A DNA stretch of 64,000 nt from Opacimonas sp014872805 (GTDB taxonomy: Bacteria; Pseudomonadota; Gammaproteobacteria; Enterobacterales; Alteromonadaceae), in contig WKFN01000016.1 of assembly GCA_014872805.1 (NCBI GenBank), forward strand, positions 1 to 64,000, read 5' to 3'. The notes under the pieces were generated by a model. That model did not search any database and was not told where the DNA came from. It worked only from the letters and a program-made list of their open reading frames with translations. The position numbers and the translations under genes were made by a program. Shown here in pieces: positions 35,422 to 44,288 of the stretch. Numbering within the stretch: position 1 is the first letter of the stretch; each line of letters starts with the position of its first letter.

Positions 35422-35877
35422 ATGAAAATATTTGCGACCCCTGAGGCCCTTTTGGATGCCGTCGGCACTCAATTAGGACCGACAAAATGGCTGACCATTC
35501 ACCAAGATCGAATTGATCAATTTGCTGCGGCGACCAACGACCATCAATGGATCCATGTGGATCCTGAAAAAGCAGCACAGGGGCCCTTTGGTGCCTGTAT
35601 TGCACACGGTTTTTTAACCTTATCTCTGGCCAATGATTTTTTACCCAAAATGATGCGCGTAGATGGGATCAGTATGGGAGTCAACTACGGCTGCGATAAA
35701 ATTCGGTTTCCCAATATTGTCAAAGTCAACAGTGATATCCGAGGCACCGGCGAAATCATTCACGTTGCAGCCATCAAAGGCGGCATTCAAAGTACGGTGC
35801 GCGTCACCATCGAGGTCAAGGGAGAATCCCGGCCTGCCTGTGTGGTGGATACGATTTCACGTTATTATCCCATTTAA
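35422..35877 (+). CDS. MaoC-like enoyl-CoA hydratase
   Basis: 151 residues, single hotdog domain. The hydratase-2 motif is FAAATNDHQWIHVDPEKAAQ followed by GPFGACIAHGFLTLSL, with the catalytic Asp and His in NDHQWIH. It hydrates trans-2-enoyl-CoA. ATG 35422 is preferred because AAGGTG lies 7 bp upstream; in-frame GTG 35413 and ATG 35416 are alternatives. It starts 10 bp after the SDR stop. Confidence 0.9.
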   Translation: MKIFATPEALLDAVGTQLGPTKWLTIHQDRIDQFAAATNDHQWIHVDPEKAAQGPFGACIAHGFLTLSLANDFLPKMMRVDGISMGVNYGCDKIRFPNIVKVNSDIRGTGEIIHVAAIKGGIQSTVRVTIEVKGESRPACVVDTISRYYPI

Positions 35878-35900
35878 CTAACTTGGTAAGGAATTTGAAT

Positions 35901-37103
35901 ATGCGTAGAGCGGTGATTGTCTCCACAGCCCGAACGGCGATTGGCAAAGCATTTCGTGGTGCACTGAATGACACCGAAGCACCCGCAATGGGCGGTCATG
36001 TGGTGCAACATGCGGTTCGTCGCGCAGGTGTAGCCCCAACAGATGTGGAAGACGTCATTATAGGAGCCGCTGCGCAGCAAGGCACCCAGTCTTATAATCT
36101 AGGACGGCTCAGTGCAATCGCGGCAGGGTTGCCTAATACGGTGGCCGGTATGAGCATCGAACGTCAATGTGCCTCTGGTATGATGGCGATTGCCTCAGCC
36201 GCGAAAAGCATCGTATGCAACGAATACGATATAGCGGTTGCCGGTGGTCTGGAATCCATTTCGTTGGTGCAAAACAAACATAAAAATGTGTATCGCAATC
36301 AATCTAAAGCGGTCCTAGCACTGGATGAACACGCTTACATGCCCATGATCGAAACGGCAGAAGTAGTGGCGCAACGCTATGGCATTTCTCGTGCTCAGCA
36401 AGACGAGTACAGTTACTTAAGTCAAACGCGCACCGCTGCGGCGCAAACCGCGGGTAAGTTCGACGATGAAATTGTGCCATTTACTACACAACAAGCGATC
36501 TTTGATAAAGCGACGAAAACGACATCTTATCAAGAAGTCACGCTCACAAAGGACGAATGCAATCGCCCAACGACGACATTAGAGAGTTTGGTATCGTTAG
36601 AGCCTGTCTTTCAGGATGGGGCCGTCATTCAACAAGGTGCACACATTACGGCAGGCAATGCCTCTCAGTTGTCTGATGGCGCCTCAGCGTGTCTATTAAT
36701 GGCCGAAGACGTAGCACAGGCACGTGGTATTGCTCCTATGGGGATTTATCACGGCGTGGCCGTTGCGGGGTGCGCATCCGATGAAATGGGCATTGGTCCC
36801 GTGTTTGCCATACCCAAATTATTAGCCAAACACGGTTTAAGTATGGACGATATTGACTTATGGGAAATCAATGAAGCCTTTGCTTGCCAAGTGTTGTATT
36901 GTCAACAAACATTAGGCATTCCCATGGAAAAACTCAATGTCAACGGCGGTGCTATCGCGATCGGCCACCCATTTGGCATGTCCGGGGCGCGTATGGTCGG
37001 TCACAGTTTGATCGAAGGTAAGCGCCGCGGCGCAAAATACGTCGTTGTTTCAATGTGCATCGGCGGTGGTCAAGGCGCTGCTGGATTGTTCGAAGTGTGC
37101 TAA
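35901..37103 (+). CDS. Acetyl-CoA acyltransferase (thiolase)
   Basis: 400 residues. Thiolase motifs: SIERQCASGMMAI with the acyl-accepting Cys, NVNGGAIAIGHPFGMSGARM with the catalytic His, and SMCIGGGQGAAGLFEV with the second Cys. It cleaves 3-ketoacyl-CoA to acetyl-CoA and a shortened acyl-CoA. TAAGGA before ATG 35901 decides the start. A strong bidirectional terminator follows. The operon faces the ETF genes, a sensible partnership for acyl-CoA oxidation. Confidence 0.94.
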   Translation: MRRAVIVSTARTAIGKAFRGALNDTEAPAMGGHVVQHAVRRAGVAPTDVEDVIIGAAAQQGTQSYNLGRLSAIAAGLPNTVAGMSIERQCASGMMAIASAAKSIVCNEYDIAVAGGLESISLVQNKHKNVYRNQSKAVLALDEHAYMPMIETAEVVAQRYGISRAQQDEYSYLSQTRTAAAQTAGKFDDEIVPFTTQQAIFDKATKTTSYQEVTLTKDECNRPTTTLESLVSLEPVFQDGAVIQQGAHITAGNASQLSDGASACLLMAEDVAQARGIAPMGIYHGVAVAGCASDEMGIGPVFAIPKLLAKHGLSMDDIDLWEINEAFACQVLYCQQTLGIPMEKLNVNGGAIAIGHPFGMSGARMVGHSLIEGKRRGAKYVVVSMCIGGGQGAAGLFEVC

Positions 37104-37155
37104 ATTGCTGCCCATGATGCAGCGGAATGCGCTGTGGTATTGTATAGACGTTAAT

Positions 37156-37190
37156 AAAAAAGCCAATGGGTGTTCACCCATTGGCTTTTT
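37156..37190. terminator. Bidirectional intrinsic terminator
   Basis: AAAAAGCCAATGGGTG, TT, CACCCATTGGCTTTTT is a near-perfect palindrome with A and T tracts on both sides. It serves the thiolase operon on the plus strand and etfBA on the minus strand. Confidence 0.93.
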
Positions 37191-37237
37191 GCTGTTTGAT
37201 ACGCCCACAGGCCGTTGACCTATAAGCGAATGTTGCT

Positions 37238-38164
37238 TTACAACGCTTGCTCTAATTCTGGCAAGACGGTAAACAGGTCTGCCACTAACCCGTAATCGGC
37301 CACCTGGAAAATAGGGGCGTCTTCGTCTTTGTTGATGGCCACAATGATTTTCGAATCTTTCATGCCGGCTAGGTGTTGGATGGCACCCGATATACCAACA
37401 GCGATGTACAAATCCGGAGCGACGATTTTGCCCGTTTGACCGACTTGCATATCGTTGGGCACGAATCCTGCATCCACCGCAGCACGCGAAGCGCCAATAG
37501 CGGCTCCAAGCTTGTCTGCAATACCTTCAAGTAACGCAAAATTCTCGCCATTTTGCATACCGCGTCCACCGGAGATCACGACCGATGCCGCACTCAGGTC
37601 AGGGCGCTCAGAGACGGCTTGTTCTTCACTGACAAACTGTGACAACGCATTATCGATGACCTGTTCAACGGATACAACAGGGGCATTGTTGCCTGTTTCT
37701 GCGCGATCAAATGATGCACTGCGCACGGTGATCACCTTAATAGGGTCGGATGACTGAACGGTGGCAATCACATTGCCGGCGTAAATCGGACGTTTAAAGG
37801 TATCAGCAGCCAAGACCTCACTGATATCTGAAATTTGGCATACGTCCAACAACGCGGCCACGCGAGGCATGATGTTTTTACCTGTGGTGGTCGCTGGCGC
37901 AAGGATGTGAGAGTAGCCTTGGCTCAGAGCGTGGATCAACGCTGCACTGTTTTCGGGTAATTGATGAGCGTATGCTGCGTGGTCAGCTACCAGTACTTGG
38001 TGTACGCCGACGATATTGCTCACTTCGCTTGCAACCTCGTTGACGTGTTCGCCTAATACCAATACATCAACGGTTTCACCCAGGGCTAAACCAGCGGTAA
38101 TGGATTTGTGTGTTTCAACTTTGAGTTGGTTGTTTTGGTGTTCCGCAATGATTAGTACGCTCAT
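37238..38164 (-). CDS. etfA: Electron transfer flavoprotein alpha subunit
   Basis: 308 residues. The FAD-binding C-terminal domain shows SGGRGMQNGENF and YIAVGISGAIQHLAGM, then IVAINKDEDAPIFQVADYGL. With EtfB it takes electrons from acyl-CoA dehydrogenases and passes them to the ETF-quinone oxidoreductase encoded divergently 150 bp away. It overlaps etfB by 4 bp. Confidence 0.96.
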   Translation of the reverse strand: MSVLIIAEHQNNQLKVETHKSITAGLALGETVDVLVLGEHVNEVASEVSNIVGVHQVLVADHAAYAHQLPENSAALIHALSQGYSHILAPATTTGKNIMPRVAALLDVCQISDISEVLAADTFKRPIYAGNVIATVQSSDPIKVITVRSASFDRAETGNNAPVVSVEQVIDNALSQFVSEEQAVSERPDLSAASVVISGGRGMQNGENFALLEGIADKLGAAIGASRAAVDAGFVPNDMQVGQTGKIVAPDLYIAVGISGAIQHLAGMKDSKIIVAINKDEDAPIFQVADYGLVADLFTVLPELEQAL

Positions 38165-38913
38165 GATATCACCTTTGCTTCGTTCTTTAATTTATCCATC
38201 AATTCTGCGACATCTGCCACTTTAATACCGGCACTGCGGACGGGCGGATCTTCTACTTTGACCACGGTCAGGGATTGTTTAGGAGTGATCCCCAAACCGT
38301 CTAAAGACATGCTTTCAAGCGGTTTGCGCTTGGCTTTCATAATATTTGGCAACGACGCGTAACGGGGCTCATTGAGACGCAAATCGGTGGTCACAATGGC
38401 TGGCAATGTTAATTGGACGGTTTGCAACCCTCCGTCCACTTCACGCGTAACGTGAACGTATTCATCACTGATCGCGACGTTGGACGCAAAGGTGCCCTGA
38501 GGGTAGTTACATAACGCAGCGAGCATTTGCCCAGTCTGATTGTTGTCCGCATCGATACTTTGTTTTCCCAAAATGACCAGTTGCGGTTTCTCTTGTTCCA
38601 CCAACTTCGCAAGGGTTTTGGCCACATCCAGTGACTCCATGTGGGCATCGGTTTCGACGTGTATGGCGCGATCTGCGCCGAGCGCTAACGCTGTGCGCAG
38701 TTGTTCTTGTACCGCATTGGTGCCAATGGACACAACAATGACCTCACTCGCATGACCTTGTTCTTTAAGACGGACCGCTTCTTCAACCGCGATCTCGCAA
38801 AATGGGTTGATGGACATTTTGACATTGTCCAGGTCAACGGCTGAATTATCGCTCTTGACTCTGACTTTGACGTTGTAATCAACAACGCGTTTAATCGGTA
38901 CCAGTATTTTCAT
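38161..38913 (-). CDS. etfB: Electron transfer flavoprotein beta subunit
   Basis: 250 residues from the ATG at 38913 (MKILVPIKRVVDYNVKVRV), the family's usual N-terminus. An in-frame start at 38976 would add a foreign leader. AMP-binding region and the ETF-beta signature VTTDLRLNEPRYASLPNIMKAKRKPL are present. First gene of etfBA; it shares a 151-bp divergent promoter region with the ETF-QO gene. Confidence 0.96.
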   Translation of the reverse strand: MKILVPIKRVVDYNVKVRVKSDNSAVDLDNVKMSINPFCEIAVEEAVRLKEQGHASEVIVVSIGTNAVQEQLRTALALGADRAIHVETDAHMESLDVAKTLAKLVEQEKPQLVILGKQSIDADNNQTGQMLAALCNYPQGTFASNVAISDEYVHVTREVDGGLQTVQLTLPAIVTTDLRLNEPRYASLPNIMKAKRKPLESMSLDGLGITPKQSLTVVKVEDPPVRSAGIKVADVAELMDKLKNEAKVIS

Positions 38914-39064
38914 CAAAAACCTCTTATCGGTAACATTATCTTTGTGCCATGGTCTAATATAGTCCATTAGCGTCATGTTTTTCTATACGACAAGTGTAAA
39001 ATAGTTGTTTATAAGTTACCTACCTCAAATGGGTTAAGGTATGAGAGAAAAAAAAGAGGTAATC

Positions 39065-40705
39065 ATGAGCAGAGAAGTGATGGAATTTGATGTGTTGGTG
39101 GTTGGTGCTGGCCCCGCCGGGCTGAGTGCGGCCATTAAGCTTGCCCAACAAGCTCAAGAATCGGGAGCGGAACTGTCCATATGCGTGATTGAAAAAGGCT
39201 CAGAAGTCGGGGCGCATATTCTGTCTGGGGCCGTGTTTGAAACCACGGCGCTTGATGAATTATTGCCCAATTGGCAAGCGCTCGGTGCGCCCTTGAATAC
39301 GCCCGTTACCGAAGATCACATTTATCTGTGCCACAATGAGACCAAAGCCACGCGATTACCCAACTTTTTGGTGCCCCGTACCATGATGAACCACGGTAAT
39401 TACATCGTCAGTATGGGCAACGTGTGTCGTTGGTTGGCGACGCAAGCTGAAGCGTTGGGCGTCGAAATCTTTCCCGGTTTTACCGCGGCGAGCCCACTGT
39501 TAGAAGAAGGGGTGGTAAAAGGTGTTATTACCGGTGATATGGGCATCAGTGCGGATGGCACCCACAAAGACACCTACATGCCTGGCATGGAGTTGAGAGC
39601 CAAATACACGCTGTTTGCAGAAGGCTGTCGAGGCCATCTGGGCAAACAATTGATTGCCCATTTTGATTTGGCGGCTCAATCCGATCCACAGCATTACGCC
39701 ATTGGCTTCAAAGAGATTTGGGATATTCCCAGTGAGCATCATCAAGCGGGCAAGGTCATTCATGGTGCGGGGTGGCCACTCAGTGAGGCCACGGGTGGGT
39801 CGTATATGTATCACGCAGAAAATAACCAAGTACTGGTCGGTTTGATCATGGACCTGAACTATGCAAATCCGCACAGTGATCCGTTTAAAGAATTTCAACG
39901 CATGAAACACCACCCCATTTTTGCTCAGGTATTACAACACGGTAAGCGAGTGTCCTATGGGGCTCGAGCCATTGCCAAAGGCGGTTTGCACTCATTGCCC
40001 AAAATGACTATGCCTGGTGGACTGTTATTGGGCTGTGATGCGGGCACCTTGAACTTTTCAAAAATCAAAGGTAATCACACCGCAATGAAGTCGGGTATGC
40101 TCGCTGCTGAAGCCGTGTTTGCTGCCGTACAAAGTGGACAAGAAGGGAGGGATTTGAACGAGTTTGAAACGCGTTTTAAAGACTCCTGGTTGTATCAAGA
40201 GTTACACGCTTCGCGAAACTTTGGCGCCGCGATTCATGCTTACGGTAATGTCTTAGGAGGCGCATTTAATACGTTTGAACAAAATATTTTACGCGGCAAA
40301 AGCCCGTTTACATTGCGTGACCGCAAAGAAGATTATGAGCAATTGAAACCGGCCTCTGCCTGCACCCCCATCGGGTATCCTAAACCGGATAATATGTTGA
40401 GTTTTGATCGCTTGAGTTCGGTTTTTTTGACCAATACCAATCACGAAGAAGACCAACCTTGTCATTTGCGTTTGCAGGACCCACAGATCCCTGTCACTGT
40501 GAACTTACCGACTTACGACGAACCTGCTCAGCGTTATTGTCCTGCTGGCGTTTATGAGATGTTAGAGCAAGAGGGCGAGTGGCGCTTACAAATCAATGCA
40601 CAAAATTGCATTCATTGTAAAACCTGCGATATCAAAGATCCCTCGCAAAACATCACATGGGTCGTACCAGAAGGTATGGGTGGTCCCAATTACCCCAATA
40701 TGTAA
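39065..40705 (+). CDS. Electron transfer flavoprotein-ubiquinone oxidoreductase
   Basis: 546 residues. The N-terminal FAD motif is VLVVGAGPAGLSAAIK, HILSGAVFE is a family block, and the C-terminal 4Fe-4S cluster ligands are in YCPAGVYE and INAQNCIHCKTCDIKDP, ending GGPNYPNM as in all ETF-QO. It is a peripheral membrane enzyme that reduces ubiquinone with electrons from ETF. ATG 39065 has GAGG 9 bp upstream. A degraded gene abuts its stop codon. Confidence 0.96.
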   Translation: MSREVMEFDVLVVGAGPAGLSAAIKLAQQAQESGAELSICVIEKGSEVGAHILSGAVFETTALDELLPNWQALGAPLNTPVTEDHIYLCHNETKATRLPNFLVPRTMMNHGNYIVSMGNVCRWLATQAEALGVEIFPGFTAASPLLEEGVVKGVITGDMGISADGTHKDTYMPGMELRAKYTLFAEGCRGHLGKQLIAHFDLAAQSDPQHYAIGFKEIWDIPSEHHQAGKVIHGAGWPLSEATGGSYMYHAENNQVLVGLIMDLNYANPHSDPFKEFQRMKHHPIFAQVLQHGKRVSYGARAIAKGGLHSLPKMTMPGGLLLGCDAGTLNFSKIKGNHTAMKSGMLAAEAVFAAVQSGQEGRDLNEFETRFKDSWLYQELHASRNFGAAIHAYGNVLGGAFNTFEQNILRGKSPFTLRDRKEDYEQLKPASACTPIGYPKPDNMLSFDRLSSVFLTNTNHEEDQPCHLRLQDPQIPVTVNLPTYDEPAQRYCPAGVYEMLEQEGEWRLQINAQNCIHCKTCDIKDPSQNITWVVPEGMGGPNYPNM

Positions 40706-41185
40706 TGGGTGATGTGCTTTTCCTGTAATGGTGCTGTTAGGGCCATACGGATGACGCCAATTGGCCCCTGGAATAAACTCCCAAAGACGTGTAATGTTTT
40801 CTGAATTTTGTTCAACAAGAGGTAAAAATACAAGGCCACCTGGTTGTCTAAAGTGGGCGGATAAGTCCGGCGCTAAATGTGCATCGATGCCGCGCTCTGC
40901 ACGAGTGATATAGCCCGTTTCTGTCACGAATTCGGCAAATTGACCATTGGTGACTTCCGTGACTGACAGCTTAAAAGCGGGAACCTGTACTGTTTTTATG
41001 CCACGTTCCTCTGGATAAAGGGCATTTTGACCAAACGTGATCTGACCCGCAGGAAATGTAATGTAGCTCGAAGAAAAATCATTACAAGCAGCGTCCATCG
41101 CAATATCTGGTTTACTGCAGGCGAGTAAAAAAAGTAATGATGTACTGAATGCGAGAGTCTGGAAAGTGAACTTAATATAATGCAT
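40700..41185 (-). pseudogene. Formylglycine-generating-enzyme-like lipoprotein, N-terminal fragment
   Basis: The frame opens with a lipoprotein signal (LLFLLACSKP) and then reads the first part of an FGE/SUMF1 domain: FPAGQITFGQNALYPEERG, KLSVTEVTNGQFAEFV, FIPGANWRHPYGPNSTITGK. Homology stops at the ETF-QO stop codon; the remaining residues of the frame (to 40586) are antisense to that gene. Intact FGE-like enzymes have about 200 more residues including the active cysteines. The 3' part was removed by a deletion. Such enzymes activate sulfatases, often in algal polysaccharide gene clusters. Confidence 0.75.
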
Positions 41186-41352
41186 AACCGTTAACCTATC
41201 GACATCTATTAAGGTAAATAATAAATAAAATACGTGCCTTTACAATCGAACACAATGCTTTAAATAGACTACGTGGTGAATGATGAAACGCAAAATAGAT
41301 ATGATGATAACTCTTTTTATTGTGGGGGGATCTTGTTTTCTAGTTTAACTGA

Positions 41353-41568
41353 ATCGTAAAGAACAAGTCATTGGGGACGTTAATTTTGGTGAACGTTAAT
41401 TCAGATAGTGGGATGAATGCACCGAGGATTCGCTGTCACGAAGGTCAGATTTATATCATCACTAGGAATGTGTATTATCATTAGGAGACGGGCATCACTG
41501 ACTTTGTTCATATTGTGATCACAGTCGACGAACCTCGTGGCCCATGGTTTGTCCTTCGTGAAGACTGA
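41353..41568 (+). pseudogene. GH43-like glycosidase remnant
   Basis: One frame, interrupted by a TAG at 41482, reads SDSGMNAPRIRCHEGQIYII then TRN, and after the stop DFVHIVITVDEPRGPWFVL. This follows the GH43 pattern (gi.APtiRyH.GkfYiitTN ... nfivtA.dPaGPWs.p). Only about 70 residues of a ~500-residue enzyme remain. Together with the FGE fragment it suggests a lost polysaccharide-degradation locus. Confidence 0.5.
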
Positions 41569-41800
41569 AAGAGTTATCGCTGGAGCAAATGGAGCCACTA
41601 AAGTTGCAACGGTGGGAGCAATACATACTGGGCGCAAAGGAGAAAGCCTAGCTGAAGGGGCTGCTATTAAAGTGGTTCATAGTGTAACAAGTCAAGTGCC
41701 TGCGGGAATTATAGCTCAAAAAGATATGGAATATATGAGTCAGCAATCAGGCGATACCCAAAGCACAAAAACGTGTACTAAAAAAGATGGTAGTTGTTAA
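41537..41800 (+). CDS. Short ORF, doubtful
   Basis: 87 codons, overlapping the end of the GH43 remnant in another frame. The product has an Ala/Gly-rich middle (VIAGANGATKVATVGAIHTG) and a Cys-containing tail. No family recognised and no good ribosome site before the first ATG. It may be noise in decayed DNA, or a small gene starting at a later codon. Confidence 0.25.
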   Translation: MAHGLSFVKTERVIAGANGATKVATVGAIHTGRKGESLAEGAAIKVVHSVTSQVPAGIIAQKDMEYMSQQSGDTQSTKTCTKKDGSC

Positions 41801-41940
41801 ATGAAAGAGTCTAGCTATTTTTCAAAAAATTTGATGAACAAGCAGGTATTATTTGAATAAGTCTTAACTTTATCTGTCAGGTTCGATTAACAGAACTCAA
41901 TCAAATCTGACAGTCGCTTATGTGCCAAAATCGGACGGTG

Positions 41941-42000
41941 GTAACGCCTCAAACACCGGCGAAACTTTGCTGTGTCCGAGTGCTTTGATTTGTTATGTGC
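41941..42000 (-). repeat. attC site of a solitary gene cassette
   Basis: On the minus strand GCACATAACAAATCAAAGCA begins the site, with CTCGGACACAGCAAAGTTTCG between, and GTTTGAGGCGTTAC ends it. AAATCAAAGCACTCGGACA pairs imperfectly with the other arm. It sits 5 bp after the GNAT stop, as in cassettes. Confidence 0.65.
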
Positions 42001-42005
42001 TTTGC

Positions 42006-42542
42006 CTACCATAAGCTAGGGTCATTCAATGCTCCAACGCATTGCGTGGGGCCAGCCATAGCCTGAATTTCTTGGCCATTAAGAGATTGTGCGAGCCACC
42101 CGATCGGCTGACTTAAAGGGCAAGGCGCTTTTACAATATCTTCATTGATTTGCTCGAATCCTGTTTTGGAGTAATAATTTGGGTCGCCGTATGTGAAAGC
42201 CAAACTGACACTTAAAGACCTGAGATGATCTAGGCCATATTGAATTAGCTTTTGACCAATGCCTTTACCTTGCATATCTGTCGAAACCGCAACCGGCGAC
42301 AAAATAAAAGCATTTTGCCCACTGGGCACGGTAAAGCGACTGAAGAATATACACCCAATAATAATACCTTTCTCTTCTGCAACGCAGCCAATTAAATCCT
42401 TTGAATGAGTTGTACTAATTAGATTTTTAACAAAATCTGCAATTACTTGCCCTTCGGCGTTGCTATCAGACGCAGAGAACACGCTTTTGAAAAGATCAAT
42501 GACCTCTTGGGATCTAGATTCACTGAATATTAAAAAGTCCAT
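42006..42542 (-). CDS. GNAT N-acetyltransferase (gene cassette)
   Basis: 178 residues. The acetyl-CoA pyrophosphate loop is VSTDMQGKGIGQKLIQYGL, preceded by the beta4 strand FILSPVAV, and followed by TYGDPNYYSKTGFEQ, where the tyrosine/motif B region lies. The substrate is unknown; similar cassette acetyltransferases act on small amines, antibiotics or proteins. On the minus strand the gene is preceded by GCGTTATAGGG (42568-42576) and followed by an attC, so it is a complete single-gene cassette located 40 kb from the array at the left edge. Confidence 0.85.
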   Translation of the reverse strand: MDFLIFSESRSQEVIDLFKSVFSASDSNAEGQVIADFVKNLISTTHSKDLIGCVAEEKGIIIGCIFFSRFTVPSGQNAFILSPVAVSTDMQGKGIGQKLIQYGLDHLRSLSVSLAFTYGDPNYYSKTGFEQINEDIVKAPCPLSQPIGWLAQSLNGQEIQAMAGPTQCVGALNDPSLW

Positions 42543-42597
42543 AATTCTTTACCCTTTGGCACTTTCCCTATAACGCACATAACAGCTTATTAGTGAG

Positions 42598-42627
42598 ACC
42601 TTGCAAGGTATGCTACCTTGTAAGGTA
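42598..42627. promoter_or_regulatory. Two tandem 13-bp palindromic repeats, operator-like
   Basis: ACCTTGCAAGGTA (42598-42610) and ACCTTGTAAGGTA (42615-42627) are direct copies differing at one base. Each is itself a near-perfect palindrome, and they are spaced 17 bp centre to centre. This is the form of a cooperative dimer-binding operator. Confidence 0.5.
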
Positions 42628-42628
42628 G

Positions 42629-42934
42629 GAGATTACCTATAGACAAACTAATAAAGCTTCAAAAAATTATCATAAATCATACACTAATCGAAATTCTGAT
42701 ATAGAACAAGATAGCTTTGTAGAGCCGCAAAGCATTCCTGAACTAAGAAGAATAATCGAAATAACTGATTACGATAGTGGTCAACCCATTACTCATAAAC
42801 TTGAACTGTATAAAACTGATCGGATCGATTGTTATAAAGTTTTAGTCGATGGCAAACTTTGGAAAAAGCGTATTGGTTGGAGCAACATCTTGGCAGGAAT
42901 TAGAAAAGCACTCCCTAGATTAGCTAGAGAGTGA
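42629..42934 (+). pseudogene. Hypothetical protein reading frame lacking a start codon
   Basis: An open frame of 101 codons runs from 42629, just after an in-frame TAG, to TGA 42934 without any ATG, GTG or TTG near the start. The product looks like real protein: SIPELRRIIEITDYDSGQPI, then KLELYKTDRIDCYKVLVDGK, and LWKKRIGWSNILAGIRKALP. The first ~25 residues are polar and may be disordered. Probably the 5' end was lost or mutated. Family not recognised. It lies between the tandem-palindrome site and the integrase remnant. Confidence 0.45.
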
Positions 42935-42986
42935 CAGTCCGCTGAACGTTCATAGCTGTCTGTCAGATGAGGTCCAATCCTTTTCA

Positions 42987-43794
42987 TCACAACTGTAAGA
43001 TCAGATATGAGCTACTACAATCAGCAGTAGCGCGATACTGTCTGAACATGGCTTCAAATACGTAGTTATTCATCTGGATATCGCGAATTGAAAAAGCTGA
43101 CTGTTTAATAGCTGTGATAATCAGCACGCACATTGTCCAGAATCAAAAACACTTCACCTAAGCTAAATGGATTAATATCCGCAGGGTTATTCTTCAACGA
43201 TTTGATATTGATAAATGGGGTAGCAAAATTAAAACCCGCAGAGGCCTCGTTTAAAATTGCACGAAGAATCGACATGATTTTATTGATGCGCGCATTACTT
43301 AAGCGACGTTTACCGTCTTTATCTGTAATTTGACCAAGATTAGCTCGAAAGCCTTGCAATTGTTAGCGTTTTACTTGGTGAATATTTATTAAGCCAAACT
43401 TAGGTAACAAATACCCACGCACGATACTGACCACTTTTTTGCGTTGAGATGTGCGCCAAGTAATCGCATTTTCCTCCATCCAGGTTTTCACAAAATATTG
43501 GAAGCGTGGATATTCCTAAACCGTTTCAGGCATAATCTCAGGCGTTTTATTGAACTAGGTTGGCATGTCGAGCTGGTCGAACTTTTCTAAGTTCTTTGAG
43601 TTCGGGAAGTGAACGCGAAGGTCAACTTTTCCTTGTATGATATCTGAGTTCACTTCATCTAGTTTAGGTTTGATTAATGCACGGTTATTGCGTGGATCTT
43701 TTATACCGAGTGATTCTCTAAACCGAACACTGCCAATTGTGAATTCTATAAACAGAATGTTGTTTAATTTTCGTGATGTAAGTTTTGCTAGCAT
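42987..43794 (-). pseudogene. Tyrosine recombinase (DUF3596-type phage integrase), degenerate
   Basis: From ATG 43794 one frame encodes an arm-binding domain (FIEFTIGSVRFRESLGIKDP), then after three in-frame stops a core-binding domain (PRFQYFVKTWMEENAITWRT; RRLSNARINKIMSILRAILN). It then reads NPFSLGEVFLILDNVRADYH before a stop at 43105. A later piece, FSIRDIQMNNYVFEAMFRQY, is the segment that should follow ~40 residues further on, so a deletion has removed the catalytic Arg region. The C-terminal H-R...Y part is missing altogether. It is close to the 3' end of tRNA-Val, the usual target of such elements. Confidence 0.85.
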
Positions 43795-43805
43795 CTTGAT
43801 TACTC

Positions 43806-44120
43806 TTGAGGCATTTGTATAGCAACATCCGTTCTTTCACACATAGTCTTTTCGACAGCTTCCCAAATGAACAGGTATTTACGGCTTCCAAATGTGCGAA
43901 TATAGTGCTCGCCTTCATATCAAAAATTGTTAATCATAAAGGCTACAGTACAGTCACAGATAACATTGATAAACTATGCAATTACTTTGACTGTGAAGTT
44001 TCAGACTTTGTCAAAAGAGCAAAAGAGCAAAATAGCAAATATTCCCTCTCAAACATCTTCAAATCAATCATCTTTAACGACCTTCTAAAAAATCTCAATT
44101 GTAAATTTCGGGATCAGTAG
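43806..44120 (+). CDS. XRE/Cro-like small regulator, divergent from the integrase
   Basis: 104 residues. The stretch SKIVNHKGYSTVTDNIDKLC followed by NYFDCEVSDFVK resembles the recognition helix and closing helix of Cro/C1-type repressors (..TIsnIvNgkg.ST.TidKLC.yFdCevgDlv). The N-terminal ~35 residues do not look like a standard HTH start, so the true start may be further in, or the 5' part is altered. It faces away from the integrase across 11 bp, as island regulators often do, and is AT-rich like the rest of the island. Confidence 0.5.
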   Translation: MRHLYSNIRSFTHSLFDSFPNEQVFTASKCANIVLAFISKIVNHKGYSTVTDNIDKLCNYFDCEVSDFVKRAKEQNSKYSLSNIFKSIIFNDLLKNLNCKFRDQ

Positions 44121-44288
44121 TTGAACTCTGTAAGTATTGAAATCATTGGACTGTAGCAGAGTAGTGTGCAAATTCGTCACTTATTCGTTACCGATTCGAC
44201 ACACCAATATGCAAAATACACAGGCGGTTCTCGCAAAATCGGTTGATTTTCGAACTGGATAAAAAATTAAGTGATTGATTTTAAAGGA

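Noticed and set aside
39500..39913. 137-codon minus-strand frame inside the ETF-QO gene
   Set aside because: Shadow of a strongly conserved coding region.
40586..40699. C-terminal continuation of the FGE-like fragment
   Set aside because: These residues are antisense to the last codons of ETF-QO; homology stops at its stop codon.
41874..41913. Inverted repeat CTGTCAGGTT...AAATCTGACAG as a terminator
   Set aside because: The arms pair imperfectly, the loop is long and no T tract follows on either strand; at most it belongs to the cassette surroundings.
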